A DNA stretch of 64,000 bases from an uncultured Prevotella sp. (GCA_900550035.1 URQS01000011.1:6275-70274); one strand, 5' to 3'. Positions 1 through 8,897 are shown, numbered from the stretch's first letter. Notes: generated from the letters alone by a model not told the origin. Made by a program: numbers and translations.

Positions 1-1320
1 GTGTTGGGCTTTGTCGATGGTGGCAAGTCAATCGACTGGATTGACGAATGCGGATGCAAGGTTATAAACCTGCTTGCAAAGGGTTCGCTCAAGCATTGCA
101 CGCATCAGCTCAAGAAGACTCCCGAAGAACATATCGACGGAATATACGAGTCGCTCACTCTTGCCATGCAGAAGGGTATGGCTGTAAATCTGTATCTTGA
201 GGATTGGAGTAGTGGCATGAAGGATTCGCCCGACTATGTATTCAAGATGATGGACGCCCTCGTGGAGAGCGGCATCAAGCGTTTCCTCCTGCCCGATACA
301 TTGGGCATACTCAACCCTATGGAGGTGACGAAGTATTTCGGTCAGATGGTAGAGCGTTATCCTAATACTCACTTCGAATTTCATGCACATAACGATTACG
401 ACCTTGCCGTAGCCAATTCGTTGGCTGCTGTGTTGAGTGGCGCAAGCGGTCTGCATGTCACGGTGAACGGACTGGGTGAGCGTTGTGGCAATGCCCCGCT
501 TGCAAGTGTGCAGGCTATACTTAAAGACCAGCTCGGTATTGAAACCAGTATCCGTGAAGACCGATTGGGCGAAATAAGCCGACTGGTAGAGGGATATTCT
601 GGTATTGCCATTGCCCCCAACCAGCCTATCGTTGGCGAGAACGTGTTCACGCAAGTGGCTGGCGTTCATGCCGATGGCGACAATAAGGACAACCTTTACT
701 GCAACAATCTTGTGCCTGAGCGTTTCGGACGTAAGCGCGAGTATGCACTTGGTAAGAATAGCGGTAGGGCTAATATCGCCAAGAACCTGGAACTGCTCGG
801 ACTGGAACTCACTCCCGAACAGACACGTCGTGTGACGCAACGCATTACCGAACTGGGCGACCGTAAGGAGATTGTAACTCAGGAAGACTTGCCATTCATC
901 GTGAGCGATGTGCTGAAGCATTCGGCTCCCGAAGACAAGATAAAGCTTGTGAGCTATATGGTGTCGCTTGCCTACGGACTGCGTCCTATGGCTACGGTTA
1001 AGGTTGAGATAGACGGAAAGCAGTATGAGGACAACGCTCTTGGCGACGGACAGTATGACGCTTTCGTGAAGGCTATGCGCAAGATATACCGCGAACGTCT
1101 TGGACGCACATTCCCAACACTTGAGAATTATGCCGTATCAATACCGCCTGGCGGACGCACAGACGCACTCGTGCAGACTGTCATAACATGGCGTAGCGGC
1201 GAGAAGATACTGCGTACACGCGGACTCGATGCCGACCAGACCGAAGCTGCAATCAAGGCTACAATCAAGATGCTTAACATCGTTGAGCAAGAGCAACAGC
1301 AAGACTCAGAATCAAAATAA
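1..1320 (+). CDS. 2-isopropylmalate synthase-family protein, 5'-truncated by the window edge
   Basis: This is a DRE-TIM metallolyase of the alpha-isopropylmalate/citramalate synthase family, which condenses acetyl-CoA with a 2-keto acid in leucine or isoleucine synthesis. The metal-binding HAHND motif is near residue 126 of the visible part and a GLGERCGNA motif follows near 158. A C-terminal regulatory (LeuA dimer-type) domain with GxGQYDA and GGRTDA-like motifs fills roughly residues 300-430. The reading frame is open from base 1, so the true start and about the first 70-100 residues lie upstream. It is 24 bp ahead of leuB and probably co-transcribed with it. Bacteroidales leucine clusters often carry a second LeuA-like enzyme just before leuB, and this is more likely that paralogue than the main leuA. 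The substrate (2-ketoisovalerate or pyruvate) cannot be settled here. Confidence 0.88.
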   Translation: MLGFVDGGKSIDWIDECGCKVINLLAKGSLKHCTHQLKKTPEEHIDGIYESLTLAMQKGMAVNLYLEDWSSGMKDSPDYVFKMMDALVESGIKRFLLPDTLGILNPMEVTKYFGQMVERYPNTHFEFHAHNDYDLAVANSLAAVLSGASGLHVTVNGLGERCGNAPLASVQAILKDQLGIETSIREDRLGEISRLVEGYSGIAIAPNQPIVGENVFTQVAGVHADGDNKDNLYCNNLVPERFGRKREYALGKNSGRANIAKNLELLGLELTPEQTRRVTQRITELGDRKEIVTQEDLPFIVSDVLKHSAPEDKIKLVSYMVSLAYGLRPMATVKVEIDGKQYEDNALGDGQYDAFVKAMRKIYRERLGRTFPTLENYAVSIPPGGRTDALVQTVITWRSGEKILRTRGLDADQTEAAIKATIKMLNIVEQEQQQDSESK

Positions 1321-1344
1321 ACAATATAATAAAAAACAAAGGAT

Positions 1345-2406
1345 ATGAAATTATCAATAGCTGTACTTCCCGGCGACGGTATCGGACCCGAGATTATGAC
1401 CGAAGGTGTGAAGGTAATGAAGGTTGTGGCTGAAAAGTTCGGCCATGAGTTCAGTTTTAAGGAGGCCATCTGTGGCGCTCATGCCATTGACGAAGTGGGC
1501 GACCCCTTCCCTGAGGAAACCTTCCAGACCTGTCTGAATGCCGATGCTGTGCTCTTTGCAGCTGTAGGCGACCCACGTTTCGATAACGATCCTACTGCCA
1601 AGGTACGCCCCGAGCAGGGACTCCTGGCTATGCGCAAGAAGCTTGGACTCTTTGCCAATGTGCGTCCTGTAGCTACTTTCGACTGCCTTCTGCACAAGTC
1701 GCCCCTTAAGGACGAACTGCTCAAGGGTGCCGACTTTGTTGTAATACGTGAACTTACCGGCGGTATGTATTTCGGCGAGAAGTATCAGGACAACGACAAG
1801 GCTTACGATACCGACATCTACACTCGCCCCGAGATAGAGCGCATCCTTAAGGTTGCCTTCGAGTTTGCCATGAAGCGCAACAAGCACCTTACCGTAGTAG
1901 ACAAGGCCAACGTGCTGGCTTCGTCACGTCTGTGGCGCCAGATTGCCAAGGAGATGGAACCGCAGTATCCTGAGGTGAATACCGACTATATGTTTATCGA
2001 CAACGCATCGATGCGCGTTCTTACCGAGCCAAGATTCTTCGACGTTATCGTTACAGAGAATACATTTGGCGACATACTTACCGACGAGACCTCTTGTATC
2101 ACTGGTTCGATGGGATTGCAGCCGTCAAGTTCGCTTGGCGAGCACACTCCGTTGTTCGAGCCTGTACACGGTTCATGGCCGCAGGCCGCAGGCAAGAACC
2201 TTGCCAACCCAGTAGCACAGATTCTTTCGGCAGCCATGCTTCTTGAACATTTCGGACTGAATGAGGAAGGTGCGCTTGTACGTAAGGCTGTTGACGCTTC
2301 GCTCGATGCCAACGTACGTACTCCTGAGATTCAGGTTGAGGGTGGCGCACAGTACGGTACGGCTGAGGTAGGTCAGTGGATTGCCGACTATATAGCTAAA
2401 GCTTAA
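1345..2406 (+). CDS. leuB: 3-isopropylmalate dehydrogenase
   Basis: LeuB oxidatively decarboxylates 3-isopropylmalate to 2-ketoisocaproate with NAD+, the third step of leucine synthesis, in the cytosol. The 353-residue length is normal for the family. Visible signatures are the N-terminal LPGDGIGPEI, the arginine-rich substrate loop around RELTGGMYFGE, the VDKANVL segment and the NTFGDILTDE/GSMGLQPSSSLG block that binds metal and NAD. It follows the LeuA-type synthase by 24 bp, with the ATG preceded by an A-rich stretch. No unusual residues were noticed. Confidence 0.96.
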   Translation: MKLSIAVLPGDGIGPEIMTEGVKVMKVVAEKFGHEFSFKEAICGAHAIDEVGDPFPEETFQTCLNADAVLFAAVGDPRFDNDPTAKVRPEQGLLAMRKKLGLFANVRPVATFDCLLHKSPLKDELLKGADFVVIRELTGGMYFGEKYQDNDKAYDTDIYTRPEIERILKVAFEFAMKRNKHLTVVDKANVLASSRLWRQIAKEMEPQYPEVNTDYMFIDNASMRVLTEPRFFDVIVTENTFGDILTDETSCITGSMGLQPSSSLGEHTPLFEPVHGSWPQAAGKNLANPVAQILSAAMLLEHFGLNEEGALVRKAVDASLDANVRTPEIQVEGGAQYGTAEVGQWIADYIAKA

Positions 2407-2410
2407 CTTT

Positions 2411-3085
2411 ATGAAGACCTTAATACTTGTTCTGGCATTAATGGCGCTTAATGCAAACACTATGTTTGCACAGACAAGGCAGCAGCTTCGCGACAGCTTG
2501 TCGGCAGCTTCTGAGGCATTGTCGTTCCATCCCGATTCCTTAAACTTGCGTTTGAGGAAAGCATCGTGGAACGTGCAGCTTGAGGAATGGCAGTATGCCC
2601 GTGATGAGTACGATTATGTCTTGCGACGTGATCCGAACAATCTGGCTGCTCTGTTCTATCGCGCCTTTGTCAACGAACAGCAGAAACGCTACAAGTTTGC
2701 CCGTCTTGACTACGAGCATCTGTTGAGTCTTGTGCCGGGCAACTTTGAGGCCACACTCGGATTGGCTTTGCTTAATCAGAAAGACAGTCACTATACTGAG
2801 GCTTTGGACATGATAAACCTATTGGTGACTCAGCATCCCGACAGCGCTGTGGCGTATGCCGCACGTGGCGGAATGGAAGTGGAGCGCAAGATGTACGGTC
2901 CTGCCGAGTACGATTATAGCAAGGCAATAGAACTGAAACCGCTCAATACCGACTTCAGGCTCAATCGTGCCAATGTGCGTATATTGATGAAACGCAAAAA
3001 GGAGGCACGTGAAGATCTGGACGAAATGGTAAAACTTGGAGTTCCAAGAGCCAACCTTATTGAATGGTATAGAAAGTGTAAGTAA
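2411..3085 (+). CDS. exported tetratricopeptide-repeat protein
   Basis: A 224-residue protein starting with a clear signal peptide (MKTLILVLALMALNANTMFA, cleavage before Q). The rest is made of TPR-like helix pairs, with repeated patterns such as DYxxxLxxxPxN..A.xxRA and DYSKAIELKP. TPR proteins are scaffolds for protein-protein contact and a specific partner is not evident. It begins 5 bp after leuB, so it may be read through from the leucine operon, though a functional link to leucine synthesis is unlikely. The product is probably periplasmic. Confidence 0.8.
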   Translation: MKTLILVLALMALNANTMFAQTRQQLRDSLSAASEALSFHPDSLNLRLRKASWNVQLEEWQYARDEYDYVLRRDPNNLAALFYRAFVNEQQKRYKFARLDYEHLLSLVPGNFEATLGLALLNQKDSHYTEALDMINLLVTQHPDSAVAYAARGGMEVERKMYGPAEYDYSKAIELKPLNTDFRLNRANVRILMKRKKEAREDLDEMVKLGVPRANLIEWYRKCK

Positions 3086-3113
3086 ATAGAAAAGAAAACA
3101 ATAAATAGAATAT

Positions 3114-3249
3114 GGGTCAAAATAGAAGTTAGAGGAAGTTTGGGCTTTGCCCGTAGTTAACAGAAGTTAGCGGACATATGTCTGTTAACTTCCATCTATC
3201 GTAGATGGATTAACTTCTTCTTAAATTCCTATAACTCCTATTTTGACCC
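3114..3249. repeat. 136-bp inverted-repeat element built of hairpin modules
   Basis: The ends are a perfect 12-bp inverted repeat: GGGTCAAAATAG at 3114-3125 and its complement at 3238-3249. Similarity extends further inward on both sides. Inside are short hairpins GGGCTTTGCCC, GGACATATGTCT and CCATCTA-TCG-TAGATGG, separated by repeated AGAAGTTA or TAACTTC strings. It sits between convergent genes (TPR protein and hemW), so it may act as a two-way terminator, or it may be a small non-autonomous mobile or extragenic repeat. No flanking target duplication was identified. Confidence 0.7.
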
Positions 3250-3259
3250 TCTTCGTGGC

Positions 3260-4396
3260 TTATATTTTTATTAAGTCTCCCATTACCATGTCGCTTACAA
3301 ACAATCCCTCACGTGTCAGTTTCAGATGATTGTCGGCATGCTTTAGCAATCCGTTATTGATGTGAATACCGGCACATTGCAGGGCGTATTGTCGTAATGC
3401 GGGGCTGATAGAGTCGAGATCCATACCGTCTGACGTGCGCAAGGCGGTAGTTACAAGGTCGTTGTAGTGGGTGGTCTCGTCAATCGTCTCGCTCTCAGAA
3501 GGAAGCGTTCCGTTGTTGACGGCTTTGATATACTGGCGTATGTCGGCTATGTTCCAGCTGCGTGTGCTTATGTTGTAGGAGTGGGCTGAGGCTCCGATAC
3601 CGAGATATGGCACATTATGCCAATAGCTGCTGTTGTGTACAGAACGATAGCCAGGCTTTGCAAAGTTGCTTATCTCGTAATGCTCATAGCCGGCAGTTTC
3701 GAGCGTATCCATAAGATATTTATACATGGATAATGACGCTTCGTCGTCAATCTGGGCTATCTTGCCTTCGCTCATCATACGATACAGAGGCGTGCCCTCC
3801 TCATACATAAGACTGTAAGCGGAAATATGTGTGGGCGAAAGACTGATGGCTGTCTGCACGTCAGCAGCCCATTCGTCGAGCGTCTGTTTGGGAAATCCGA
3901 ACATAAGGTCGATGCTTATATTCTCAATGCCAGCTTCTTTTATGATTCTAACGGCATCAATCGCTTGCGACGATGTGTGTCGACGATGAAGAAACTGCAA
4001 TCGCGAGTCGTCGAAAGTCTGAATGCCCATGCTTATACGGTTGATGCCGAATGAGTGCAAACGGCCAACAAACTCAGGCGTGATGTCGTCGGGATTGACT
4101 TCGATGGTCACTTCGCGCGGATTGCCGGGGAAACATTCAGATACGGAATTGAGAATGTCCTGAATGTCGGAAAGTGGGAGAGTGGAAGGAGTTCCGCCCC
4201 CAATGTATATCGTGTTTACCGAATTGGGACTGTCAATACTGCCCAATCCGTTGAATTCGGAGCGACGCAAGTGCATTTCCTTTATCAAGGTCGCAGCATA
4301 ATCGTGTTGCAATCCGAACAAAGTGGAGCTATAGAAGCCGCAATAGATGCAACGGCTCTTGCAAAAAGGTATGTGGATGTATATTCCAGTTTTCAT
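3260..4396 (-). CDS. hemW: HemW-like radical SAM protein (coproporphyrinogen oxidase-like)
   Basis: A 378-residue radical SAM enzyme of the HemN/HemW family. The iron-sulfur cluster motif CKSRCIYCGF near residue 12 has the CxxxCxxC spacing with phenylalanine after the final glycine, as in HemW rather than the CxC ending of true HemN oxidases. An IYIGGGTPS motif near residue 65 and EVNPDD near 97 match SAM-binding parts of the fold. HemW homologues bind heme and are proposed heme chaperones, so annotation as a porphyrin oxidase would be wrong or at least uncertain. The gene stands alone, convergent with the TPR gene. Confidence 0.88.
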   Translation of the reverse strand: MKTGIYIHIPFCKSRCIYCGFYSSTLFGLQHDYAATLIKEMHLRRSEFNGLGSIDSPNSVNTIYIGGGTPSTLPLSDIQDILNSVSECFPGNPREVTIEVNPDDITPEFVGRLHSFGINRISMGIQTFDDSRLQFLHRRHTSSQAIDAVRIIKEAGIENISIDLMFGFPKQTLDEWAADVQTAISLSPTHISAYSLMYEEGTPLYRMMSEGKIAQIDDEASLSMYKYLMDTLETAGYEHYEISNFAKPGYRSVHNSSYWHNVPYLGIGASAHSYNISTRSWNIADIRQYIKAVNNGTLPSESETIDETTHYNDLVTTALRTSDGMDLDSISPALRQYALQCAGIHINNGLLKHADNHLKLTREGLFVSDMVMGDLIKI

Positions 4397-4528
4397 TTGC
4401 CTATATAATAATGTGTAAAAGGTGACATTGTGTCTTAAGAGAATGCAAAAGTACTAATAAGTGAAAAAAAAACATCTCTTTTCTTGTTTTTCTTTTGGTT
4501 TCTATTCTTATTTTTATAACTTAGTAGT

Positions 4529-4556
4529 CGGATAAACCCCGCCCCAAGTTTGTCCG
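4529..4556 (+). promoter_or_regulatory. leader hairpin upstream of the EF-G paralogue
   Basis: CGGATAAAC (4529-4537) pairs with GTTTGTCCG (4548-4556) over nine positions, one a U-G wobble, with a C-rich 10-base loop. It lies 39 bp before the EF-G2 start codon. No T-run follows, so it is not a simple terminator. It could be a regulatory leader or lie beside an operator. In Bacteroides thetaiotaomicron the EF-G2 gene is activated under carbon limitation by the regulator Cur (BT4338). Whether that applies here is inference. Confidence 0.4.
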
Positions 4557-4595
4557 CCATGAACAATTTACATTAACCATTTAAAACCTGAAGAT

Positions 4596-6755
4596 ATGAG
4601 GGTCTATCAAACAAATGAAATCAAGAACATTGCCCTTTTAGGCAGTGCGGGTAGCGGCAAGACCACTCTTGCCGAGTCTATGATTTTCGGTAGTGGTATC
4701 ATCAAACGCCGTGGTACAGTGGAGGCAAAGAACACGGTAAGTGACTACTTCCCAGTTGAGCATGAATATGGTTATTCTGTATTCCCGACAGTTTTCCATG
4801 TAGAGTGGAACAACAAAAAGCTTAATATTATTGACTGCCCGGGTTCTGACGACTTCATTGGTGGTGCAATCACAGCTTTGAACGTTACCGATCAGGCTGT
4901 TATTCTTATTAACGGACAGTATGGTCCGGAGGTTGGCACACAGAACAATTTCCGATATACAGAGAAATTGCATAAGCCAGTAATCTTCCTTGTCAATCAA
5001 CTCGATTCGGACAAGTGCGACTTTGACAACATCATCAACAATATGAAGGCCATCTATGGCTCAAAGTGCGTACAGATTCAGTATCCGGTTAGTACAGGCA
5101 GCAATTTCGGAGCCATCGTTGACGTGCTTCTTATGAAGATGTACACATGGGGTCCGGAAGGTGGCATGCCTACAATCGTAGACATTCCCGAAGGTGAGAA
5201 GGAGAAGGCTATGGAGCTTCACAAGACTCTTGTGGAGGCAGCTGCCGAGAACGACGAGACTCTTATGGAGAAATTCTTTGAGGAAGAAGCTCTCTCTGAA
5301 GATGAACTTCGTGAGGGTATCCGCAAGGGACTTGTAACACGTTCAATCTTCCCCGTATTCTGTGTATGTGCGGGCAAGGATATGGGCGTTCGCCGACTGA
5401 TGGAATTCCTTGGCAATGTGGTTCCGTTTGTTAGCGAAATGCCGAAATTACACAATACACGAGGCGAGGAAATCACCCCTGATACCAATGGCCCGGAATC
5501 TGTTTACTTCTTCAAGACCGGTCTGGAACCGCATATCGGCGAAGTAAGCTACTTCAAAGTGATGAGCGGTAAGATTAAGGCAGGCGATGACCTGACTAAT
5601 GCTGACCGCGGATCGAAGGAACGTATCGGACAGATATATGTATGTGCTGGCGCAAACCGTATTCCAGTAGACGAGCTCGTTGCCGGTGATATTGGTTGCA
5701 CAGTAAAGCTGAAAGACGTTAAGACAGGAAACACCCTCAATGGTAAGGATTGCGAGTGGAAGTTTGACTTCATCAAGTATCCTAACCCCAAATTCTCACG
5801 TGCAATCAAGGCCGAGAATACCGCCGATACAGAAAAACTTATGGCTGCGCTTCTGCGTATGCATCAGGAAGACCCGACATGGCTCGTTGAACAGAGCAAG
5901 GAATTGCGTCAGACTATTGTACGCGGACAGGGTGAGTTCCACCTCCGCACATTGAAGTGGCGTCTTGAGAACAACGAGAAGCTGAACGTTAAGTTTGAGC
6001 CTACTCGCATTCCTTATCGTGAGACCATCACTAAGATGGCACGTGCCGAGTATCGTCATAAGAAGCAGTCGGGTGGTGCTGGTCAGTTTGGTGAAGTACA
6101 TCTCATCATTGAGCCGTATGCTGAAGGAATGCCAGATCCGACATCTTACAAGATTAACGGTCAGGAGTTCAAGATCAACATCAAGGGTCGTGAGGAGGTA
6201 AATCTTGAATGGGGCGGTAAGCTCGTATTTATCAACTCTGTTGTAGGTGGTGCTATTGACGCACGCTTCATGCCTGCAATATTGAAGGGCATCATGGACC
6301 GTATGGAGCACGGACCTCTTACCGGTAGCTATGCACGCGACGTGAGAGTGATTGTATACGACGGCAAGATGCACCCGGTGGATTCTAACGAATTGTCGTT
6401 CATGCTTGCTGCACGCAATGCTTTCTCTGCTGCGTTTAAGGAGGCAGGTCCGAAGATTCTTGAGCCTATCTACGACCTCGAGGTATATGTACCGGCCGAT
6501 TATATGGGCGATGTAATGAGTGACCTGCAGGGACGCAGAGCTCTTATTATGGGTATGGATAGCGAGGCTGGATACCAGAAGCTTCAGGCTAAGATTCCAT
6601 TGAAGGAACTGAGCAACTATTCTATCTCATTGAGCAGCCTCACAGGCGGACGTGCTTCGTTCACCACAAAGTTCGCAAGTTACGAGCTTGTACCGAACGA
6701 TCTGCAGCAGAAGCTTATTGATGAGCACGCTGCTGAGACTGCTGATGAAGAATAA
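4596..6755 (+). CDS. fusA2: EF-G-like translation factor EF-G2, G3 motif lacking the catalytic histidine
   Basis: A 719-residue protein with the full five-domain EF-G layout. Domain I has the P-loop GSAGSGKTT (residues 16-24), a G3 box DCPGSDDF (near 80) and a G4 box NQLD (near 134). Domain IV (GGAGQFGEVHLIIEP) and the C-terminal domain (GRRALIMGM) are intact. Canonical EF-G has DTPGHVDF and NKxD, so here serine replaces the histidine that activates water for GTP hydrolysis. This matches the Bacteroides EF-G2 paralogue, reported to support translation without GTPase activity and to be needed in the gut under nutrient limitation. It is a single gene with its own leader. The housekeeping fusA is expected elsewhere, with the str/rpl genes. 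Confidence 0.9.
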   Translation: MRVYQTNEIKNIALLGSAGSGKTTLAESMIFGSGIIKRRGTVEAKNTVSDYFPVEHEYGYSVFPTVFHVEWNNKKLNIIDCPGSDDFIGGAITALNVTDQAVILINGQYGPEVGTQNNFRYTEKLHKPVIFLVNQLDSDKCDFDNIINNMKAIYGSKCVQIQYPVSTGSNFGAIVDVLLMKMYTWGPEGGMPTIVDIPEGEKEKAMELHKTLVEAAAENDETLMEKFFEEEALSEDELREGIRKGLVTRSIFPVFCVCAGKDMGVRRLMEFLGNVVPFVSEMPKLHNTRGEEITPDTNGPESVYFFKTGLEPHIGEVSYFKVMSGKIKAGDDLTNADRGSKERIGQIYVCAGANRIPVDELVAGDIGCTVKLKDVKTGNTLNGKDCEWKFDFIKYPNPKFSRAIKAENTADTEKLMAALLRMHQEDPTWLVEQSKELRQTIVRGQGEFHLRTLKWRLENNEKLNVKFEPTRIPYRETITKMARAEYRHKKQSGGAGQFGEVHLIIEPYAEGMPDPTSYKINGQEFKINIKGREEVNLEWGGKLVFINSVVGGAIDARFMPAILKGIMDRMEHGPLTGSYARDVRVIVYDGKMHPVDSNELSFMLAARNAFSAAFKEAGPKILEPIYDLEVYVPADYMGDVMSDLQGRRALIMGMDSEAGYQKLQAKIPLKELSNYSISLSSLTGGRASFTTKFASYELVPNDLQQKLIDEHAAETADEE

Positions 6756-6806
6756 CGAGAGAGAATTATATGGAGTATTCCATAATATAAAGAATCTCGA
6801 ATTAAT

Positions 6807-6864
6807 AAAAAGGGTAAGGCTGTTTGTTGACGTTTGAGCATTGACAACAGTCTTACTCTTTTTG
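6807..6864 (+). terminator. intrinsic terminator after the EF-G paralogue
   Basis: A long imperfect hairpin: AAAAAGGGTAAGGCTGTT at 6807-6824 pairs with the AACAGTCTTACTCTTTTT that ends at 6863, and the right arm finishes in a T-run. It separates EF-G2 from the lysozyme gene. Confidence 0.7.
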
Positions 6865-6904
6865 TATTGTAATGTGAAAGCGCAATTTAAAATAATTTAA
6901 TTTC

Positions 6905-6935
6905 TTTGTGTTGTCTTCTTTTTCCTGTAACTTTG
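6905..6935 (+). promoter_or_regulatory. Bacteroidetes-type promoter of the GH25 gene
   Basis: TTTG at 6905-6908 and TAACTTTG at 6928-6935 are separated by 19 bp, matching the Bacteroidetes -33/-7 consensus. Only five bases lie between the -7 box and the ATG at 6941, which implies a leaderless or almost leaderless transcript. Confidence 0.65.
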
Positions 6936-6940
6936 CAATT

Positions 6941-7651
6941 ATGAATATAAATATTTGCAAATACATAATAACGTTGGTCTGCTTGTTGGGTTGGGTTAGC
7001 GTTTCTGCTCAAGATCATAATGTACAGTGTGAAGATACGTGTTCGCATGTTCACGGAATAGATTTAAGCCATTATCAAGGCGAAGTGTTTTGGGAGGCAA
7101 TAGGTGATAATTCAAAGATGGCCTATGTGTATCTTAAAGCAACAGAAGGTGGCGACCGTATTGACGATAAGTACGAACAGAATATAAAACTGGCGCATAA
7201 ATATGGACTGAAAGTAGGTTCCTATCATTTCTTCCGTCCTAAAACACCGCTTAAGCTACAGCTTGAGAACTTTATGGCTCAATGTCGTCCGTCGCAGCAG
7301 GACTTGATACCTATGATTGATGTTGAGACAAAACAAGGACTGTCTAACGATGCTTTCCGCGATTCGTTGATGACTTTTCTGACAATGGTGGAGGAAGCTT
7401 ATCATCAGAAACCGTTGGTTTATACCGGTACCAACTTCTATAATAAATATATGTCGGGACTCATGAACAGTTATAAGCTTATGATAGCCCAGTATTCTTC
7501 GAACGAGCCTGTGTTGAACGACGGCAACGACTATATGCTGTGGCAGTATACGGGTAAGGGACATATTGACGGCATACGCGGATATGTTGACAAGAGTCGT
7601 TTTATGGGACGCCATGGGTTGCGAGAAATTCGATTTCTGCATCATAGGTAG
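6941..7651 (+). CDS. GH25-family lysozyme, exported
   Basis: A glycoside hydrolase family 25 protein (N-acetylmuramidase), 236 residues from the chosen ATG. That ATG gives a clean signal peptide (NINICKYIITLVCLLGWVSV, then SA-Q), whereas the longer frame starting with GTG adds residues that overlap the promoter. Family signatures are GIDLSHYQG at the start of the barrel, YLKATEGG and the acidic MIDVET, which supply the Asp/Glu catalytic pair. The C-terminal MLWQYTGKGHIDGIRG is also typical. It would cleave muramyl bonds in the periplasm or outside the cell, for envelope remodelling or against competitors. Confidence 0.88.
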   Translation: MNINICKYIITLVCLLGWVSVSAQDHNVQCEDTCSHVHGIDLSHYQGEVFWEAIGDNSKMAYVYLKATEGGDRIDDKYEQNIKLAHKYGLKVGSYHFFRPKTPLKLQLENFMAQCRPSQQDLIPMIDVETKQGLSNDAFRDSLMTFLTMVEEAYHQKPLVYTGTNFYNKYMSGLMNSYKLMIAQYSSNEPVLNDGNDYMLWQYTGKGHIDGIRGYVDKSRFMGRHGLREIRFLHHR

Positions 7652-7718
7652 TCTTATTTTTACTTTTAGTTTTGTATGATAATCTTAAATACGAAAATAT
7701 CAAATTAATTTTCTTGTA

Positions 7719-8336
7719 ATGGCAATAATAAAATGTCCGGAGTGTAATCATGATATCAGTGATAAGGCTCCTGTGTGTCCTTCGTGTGGAGTGCCTATTG
7801 CTGGCCATATTGTAAAATGTCCAGTTTGTGGTAAAGTGTATTTTTCAAATTTATCTGAATGTCCACAATGTCATAATAAGACAGGAATGGCAGAAACAAC
7901 TGATGCAAGTCAGAATTTAGTCGATGTGTCAGATACTAATGTTCCATTAAATGGTTCGGAAAATAAGGAGGAGTCATCAGTTAAATCTATCAATGTACAT
8001 AAAAATAACCGCATTGTAATAATGGTGGTTGTGGTTGTAGCATTATTAGTCTGTGGCATATGTTATGCTTTCTACCATAACTCACAGTCGGATAAGGAGC
8101 AGCAGGCTTATGAAATGGCTATGTCGAGTCAGGATGCAGATGTATTGCAAAACTATCTTGCCATGTATCCAAATGCTCCTCAAGAACATGTTGACTCAAT
8201 ACAGTCGCATCTTGACATGCTTAAAGCCGTTGATCGCGACTGGACTAACGCCGTAGTGAGCGGATCGAAGGCGTCATTGAGCGTTATATCGCTGAACATC
8301 CTAATTCGCCTTTTAAGAATGTTGCTCAGCATATGA
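7719..8336 (+). CDS. zinc-ribbon membrane protein, N-terminal part of a frameshifted gene
   Basis: The first 205 codons begin with two zinc-ribbon CxxC pairs (CPECNHDISDKAPVCPSCG, then CPVCGK...CPQCHN). A low-complexity linker, one transmembrane helix near residues 97-117 (IVIMVVVVVALLVCGICYAF) and an extracytoplasmic domain follow. After residue ~185 the reading goes out of frame. From base 8276 the next frame reads IERYIAEHPNSPFKNVAQHM and joins directly to the downstream open frame, so one base has been lost between about 8271 and 8276. The last ~20 residues of this frame are therefore not native. The unbroken protein would be about 382 residues. Function is unknown. Confidence 0.72.
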   Translation: MAIIKCPECNHDISDKAPVCPSCGVPIAGHIVKCPVCGKVYFSNLSECPQCHNKTGMAETTDASQNLVDVSDTNVPLNGSENKEESSVKSINVHKNNRIVIMVVVVVALLVCGICYAFYHNSQSDKEQQAYEMAMSSQDADVLQNYLAMYPNAPQEHVDSIQSHLDMLKAVDRDWTNAVVSGSKASLSVISLNILIRLLRMLLSI

Positions 8337-8866
8337 TTGATTCTATTGATTGGTCGGTTGCAAAAACAGCAGGTAGTGTAGAGGCTTTAGAAACTTACAT
8401 TGAGAGTCATCCTGATGGAGATTATATTGAGGATGCTAATGACGCAATAAAGAATCTCAATTCAACGACGGTGCAACCGGAGGACAAACTGTTGGTAAGC
8501 AGTGTATTCAATGGCTTCTTCCAAAGTCTGAATGTTCGTGACGAGGAAGCTCTTATGAGCTCAACAAGTCCGTTGATGACACAATTCCTCGGAAAGAGCA
8601 ATGCTACACGCAGTGATGTTGTCACTTTCATGCACAAGATATATAAGAGTGGTGTCAGCTCAATGAAGTGGCAGTCGATGGACGATTATTCTATAGCTAA
8701 GAAAGATGTTGGTAGTCAGAAATTAGAATATACAGTTGCCTTCTCGGCTAAGCAGACTGTGACACATGAAGACGGAAGTGTCGAAGATTCACAATACCGT
8801 GTAAATGCCAAAGTTAGTCCCGAAGGGCTGATTTCTGAATTTAATATGGTAAAGATACTTGAATAA
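8333..8866 (+). CDS. zinc-ribbon membrane protein, C-terminal part after a frameshift
   Basis: This 177-codon frame is the continuation of the zinc-ribbon protein, and its native frame can be read back to base 8276. It holds a repeat matching the segment just upstream (DW..A...GS..A.E.YI..HP), followed by an NTF2-like or similar alpha/beta domain. It has no start signal of its own and its ATG overlaps the upstream stop by chance, so independent translation is unlikely unless by coupling. A perfect 13-bp hairpin follows the stop. Confidence 0.6.
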   Translation: MIDSIDWSVAKTAGSVEALETYIESHPDGDYIEDANDAIKNLNSTTVQPEDKLLVSSVFNGFFQSLNVRDEEALMSSTSPLMTQFLGKSNATRSDVVTFMHKIYKSGVSSMKWQSMDDYSIAKKDVGSQKLEYTVAFSAKQTVTHEDGSVEDSQYRVNAKVSPEGLISEFNMVKILE

Positions 8867-8897
8867 ATATTTGCAGCGAAAAAATCGCTGCAAATAT
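8867..8897 (+). terminator. hairpin directly after the zinc-ribbon gene
   Basis: ATATTTGCAGCGA (8867-8879) and its exact complement (8885-8897) enclose five adenines and begin right after the stop codon. There is no strong T-run, so termination is likely but not certain. Confidence 0.55.

Noticed and set aside
28..921. Long minus-strand open frame inside the LeuA-type gene
   Set aside because: Antisense shadow of a conserved enzyme, no family motifs.
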